From Apteryx mantelli (lineage: Eukaryota; Chordata; Aves; Apterygiformes; Apterygidae): DNA of 64,000 nucleotides. Positions 61,201-64,000 of this stretch are shown here, piece after piece. The position numbers and the translations under genes were made by a program. A model generated the notes under the pieces. That model saw nothing but the letters and a program-made list of their open reading frames with translations. It was not told the origin of the DNA and made no database searches. How positions within the stretch are numbered: the stretch's first letter is position 1; each line of letters opens with the position of its first letter. The stretch lies in assembly GCF_036417845.1 (NCBI RefSeq), contig NC_090020.1, positions 49,646,425 to 49,710,424 on the forward strand, written 5' to 3'.

Positions 61201-63537
61201 CTACAAACTGCAGATAAAAATTTACAGGGGAGGAGGAAGTGGGTAGGCAGCAGAACAAACATTATTCTCATTTCCCTTCCCACCCATTACTCCCCCACAC
61301 TCTGTGAAAGTGGTGCTATTTTCAGTGTGTGGCCTTTAAAAGGAGCCACAGAAAAATTACAGTGCTGCCCTGAGAACACAAGTAGTGCCAAATCATGATA
61401 AGGAAGTGGGAATTGGGACATGTGATGGGAATAAAGCCCCTCCCAGTAGATTTGATGGGTCTAACCAGTCCTGCTGTCTGTTGGTGCAGTGTCCAGGACT
61501 ACAGAAACCCCAACAGAGCAGAGAGTTTGGGCAGCACCATCTCTGCTGAAAAATGAACTCCAGAAAGCACGTCCAAAATGAGGCTGCGATGGCTGCGCAC
61601 ATCCCTCCACTGCCTGCACGGGACCTTCACGCAAACAGTGATCTGCAAAGTCCTTATTTGTCTCCTATCTCCAAAGCACAATATCTTTGTCCTCATTCAG
61701 AACAGTAGAAGTGAAAACATGTGATGTGCTGTCATGACCAATTTCTATATTTAAACCTGATATGGGCTGCTGGAATAGTCGTCAGTGAAAAATTCTTCCT
61801 TGCAAAGAATTCTGCCTCCCCTAGAGGAAAGTTTGATCTTTAAATACAGTTGGCTGTGAGAAAATGCCAGTCATGAAGAGTAACACTGCCTCCTGTTTGA
61901 GGTAGAGGTCTCTGATATTGAGACAAAGGAATATTTAATAAATATTATACTTACATTCAATTGATGAGGGTAAGCTATCAAAAATACTCTTGTATTTTAA
62001 ATATTGTAAATTAATCCAAGACTTATTGATCTAAATAGTTTCTAATCCTAAAACTCCATATATATATTTCCTGTTTGTATGCTCACGGGTCAACTCCTTA
62101 GTACAGAGCTATTGAAGCATATTGCAAATGACTTTATCCTAAGTATTTCTGGGATATAAAAAACACAATAATTTATATATGCTGAGGAAAATAATCAAGA
62201 TTCAAGAAAAAATGTGTTTATGTGAATGTATGGAATATTATCATAAATGCAGTAGTATGAAATATTTCCAAATAGCAACATTATCTGCTATTTTGAAGAC
62301 TCATCAGGCTCAGAAAGTGATTACACAAATCATTTTCTTAATCAAGTAAGATTATCTGCTACCTGTAGGCTGCTGAGATTGTGAGCAAGATGTACATCTT
62401 TTTAAAATACAGCAACAATGAGTAATGTCAGTTTAGGTTTGAACAGAATGGAAGAACAGCCTGAGCCATTATAGAGAAAAATAAAACCAATTCACAAAAG
62501 CAGTACAGTAGAGGGATTTTTTCTAAGATATGTCAGATCTAAAATCAATATTAAAAGTTTGTCCAGACTGCCTTTCTAGTGTCCCTATCTTTTAATGCAA
62601 ATCAAACAAACAGTTTTGTAGCAGAACTAGAAACATAATATTGGAAACAATTTTTCATCTGATATTTTCAGTGTTTTGTAATGAGCTTGTCTACAGACAT
62701 TTTTAAAAACTGAACTATATTCAACAATCCAAACAAGCAGAGTAGACATGTCTTTCATCTGCATACTCCAGCTGACTGAAAAGAAACCTCATTTAGAAAA
62801 GAACTTGAATTTTGAAGTTAGAACTAAAAATCCATACCATCATCTATGTTTATTAACCAGTCCATTAAATATCAGTATATCTCACAGTGTTACCTTTTCC
62901 TGCTAATTTATTTAAGCTTCTAGTTGTATTCCCTGCCAGGATCAGAGTCATAGCTAAGAAATAACTTAATGTGGTTTTAGAGCTAAATCCACAAAAGAGA
63001 TATGTTATCTTAGCCTTGGTTTGCAAATCTCAGATCCTAGAGATTTCACTAAGCAATACTGGTTATTCAACACTAAGACTTTTTTGCTTCCTAAGTGTCT
63101 GCTTTATCAGTCTGTTAATTGCATGACCTTGTTTGAGCAAAAACTTTTCAAATACAGATTCAACACTTGTATATAATCTTCTGACAGATCATGCAAGTGT
63201 CAGCACTTTTGAAGAACCGGGTCCTGAGTTAAGACATACCTACAAAATCAAGCCAAGAGAGAGATGAGCTACAAGAAGTCTGGTAACCAGGAGTCCTAAG
63301 TTTAGTAATATTAAGCTCAATACAGTTTTTAGCTCTTCCTATATTCTACAAAAATCTTATAACTTTTCAGCCTTTCTCTAGCACCAAGGGGTATTACATG
63401 AATATTTTCAATAGGACAAAGCTTTAAGAAATCCCATTTTCCCTCCCCAGGCTCTGGATGCCTGTTCTTACCTCTTCATTGCAGTTCTCTGTTTCCTCGA
63501 TTGCCCCTGTCTTTAGAGCCCTTTCATAAACTGATGA
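52364..63537 (-). CDS. Possible 3' exons of an unidentified host gene
   Basis: Minus-strand segments bounded by AG acceptors and GT (one GC) donors: 63537-63472 (22 codons, SSVYERALKTGAIEE start, donor GAAGAG/GTAAGA), 59293-59238 (HTDVAVIMKAEKVL), 58700-58647 (IKYDEKKNLLDLDN), 54327-54265 (donor GCAAGT; MPLLFFLIEAVSL), 53202-53119 (LCSGQVFAHLIEKELQ) and 52394-52364 ending in TAA. Phases agree at each join in this order. A further segment, 54709-54652, has good sites but breaks the phase if included between its neighbours. The 53.1-kb segment keeps several CpGs in AT-rich DNA. I recognise no domain. Each segment alone could be chance; the consistent phases are the main argument. Confidence 0.25.
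55206..55241 (+). repeat. (TG)n microsatellite
   Basis: About 18 uninterrupted GT units. Confidence 0.95.
56751..57233 (+). CDS. Long open segment, possible terminal exon of unknown protein
   Basis: 160 codons are open on the plus strand, ending in TAG at 57231-57233. A possible acceptor CCTTCCACAG ends at 56920. The reading after it is hydrophilic and protein-like, including KTHTPGLDETALLTETGREM and PSPNWHFP near the end. An AATAAA lies about 230 bp downstream (57468). No ATG near a promoter and no domain recognised. A frame this long is uncommon but possible by chance in 64 kb. It lies within the span of the minus-strand exon series, so it would be a nested or antisense gene, or a decayed one. 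Confidence 0.22.
   Translation, partial: AGRNRQELKNKALYWKLTLINRVLLRLPILNRSRLPLSDALHLFFGRTFISMLAFHRELTEPLVCQQQQMRFQNESKQQILARIDMEPCEKRQLFQHDKTHTPGLDETALLTETGREMLGSWADVPTPFDPAMVPQLMMLLKQIHPPSPNWHFPRAPPLS
57921..57957 (+). repeat. Short degenerate tandem repeat (TTTACTAG units)
   Basis: Four imperfect copies of an ACTAGTTTT-type unit. No boundary or gene adjoins. Confidence 0.6.
60025..60620 (+). pseudogene. Ancient non-LTR retrotransposon RT relic (L2/CR1-like)
   Basis: Three RT landmarks occur in the right order and in one frame. At 60040-60080 a stretch reads IFVDLSIALHAIDSEFLL, matching the FxDLSxAFDTVDHxxLL motif. At 60295-60325 comes NTFDDLHFCVSLS, matching the YADDTQLYLS motif. At about 60406-60440 comes LRINLDKIEML, matching LxLNPxKTExL. 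The A-to-C motif distance of 85 codons fits a LINE with small deletions. Several stops lie between them. L2-like wording is favoured over CR1, but the clade is uncertain. Confidence 0.6.
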
Positions 63538-64000
63538 CTGAAATGATCAGGGCTAAAACAGTAAATCTCTCTCTTTCTCTCCCTCTAAAATAGGAAGAGG
63601 GAAGTATTTTTTCCTAAACAGAATATCATCAGTAAGTCAATTTACCCAGCAAACCTCTCCATCAACACAACTGAGAAAGCTAAATGCAACACAGAAATAA
63701 GCTGAACAGCCAAGGGTAGAGCTTGGCAGAGACTTCTTTAATTGTCTTTGCAGACATAGGAAGAGTTTGCAAAACAATAGAGCTCTGTGGAAGAGATGTA
63801 TTAGTATTTGTGAATGCTTCAGAAACAGTATGCAATTTTTTTTTAATGTTTACAGAACATACTAGTAAGAGCTAATGAACACTTAGATCAAGACAAGTTT
63901 TACCTCATTATATTGCTGTGATTTCTCATATATCTCTTAACTTCTAAGCAGGCTCTTTAATGTGACTAGCTAGCGTACCTGGTGAAATTACTGCTGAGGG

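Larger units (their letters stand above)
50391..64000. other. AT-rich DNA with weak exon candidates
   Basis: Outside the entries listed (exon series, microsatellite, 56.8-kb open segment, LINE relic) no gene, RNA gene or element can be supported. Most of it reads as intron or intergenic sequence. Confidence 0.55.

Noticed and set aside
1..64000. CRISPR arrays, bacterial operons, tRNA or rRNA genes
   Set aside because: No regularly spaced repeats, cloverleaf or rRNA segments were seen, and the sequence is clearly vertebrate.

Overview
The window looks like a piece of a bird chromosome. The evidence is a CR1 non-LTR retrotransposon with the typical ATTCTGTG-type 3' tail, class II (beta-like) and other avian-style endogenous retroviruses (ERVs), AT-rich low-repeat DNA, and no mammalian-type SINEs. 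The species cannot be told from the sequence. Most of the 64 kb is non-coding. The clearly coding parts belong to mobile elements.

Layout. (1) Positions 1-4956 hold the 5' part of a provirus on the minus strand: a 486-bp LTR (4471-4956), a primer binding site resembling tRNA-Trp, a leader with a splice donor, an unbroken 709-codon gag, a dUTPase-protease pro frame, and pol open from the pro-pol shift site to the window edge. Both expected -1 frameshift sites are in the correct frame. The 3' part, including the rest of RNase H and any integrase, env and 3' LTR, lies outside the window. (2) A solo LTR of the same family and exactly the same length lies at 19757-20242. (3) A 5'-truncated CR1 at about 31371-33775 has a long open RT reading frame and one frameshift. 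(4) A second, unrelated and decayed ERV at 39119-41397 on the plus strand has an LTR end, a coiled-coil gag-like frame, a retropepsin-like frame and an envelope-like frame, but almost no pol. It abuts a full LTR (41398-42078) that lies in the opposite orientation and shares the same R/U5-like end. (5) Two old LINE relics are at about 50113-50390 and 60025-60620.

Host genes. No host gene could be identified by name. A series of short minus-strand segments between 63.5 and 52.4 kb have splice sites at both ends and compatible phases, so they may be the last exons of a real gene. Isolated candidates also occur at 33.9, 29.7, 12.6 and 6.9 kb and, on the plus strand, at 56.8-57.2 kb. Chance pseudo-exons are common in DNA of this size, so these are low-confidence calls. 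An isolated GC- and CpG-rich patch at about 48.54-48.76 kb is the only CpG-island-like feature.

How the parts work together. In the first ERV the LTR drives one transcript, and two ribosomal frameshifts set the Gag : Gag-Pro : Gag-Pro-Pol ratio. The leader splice donor would serve a spliced mRNA whose acceptor lies outside the window. The other elements look non-functional or fragmentary.
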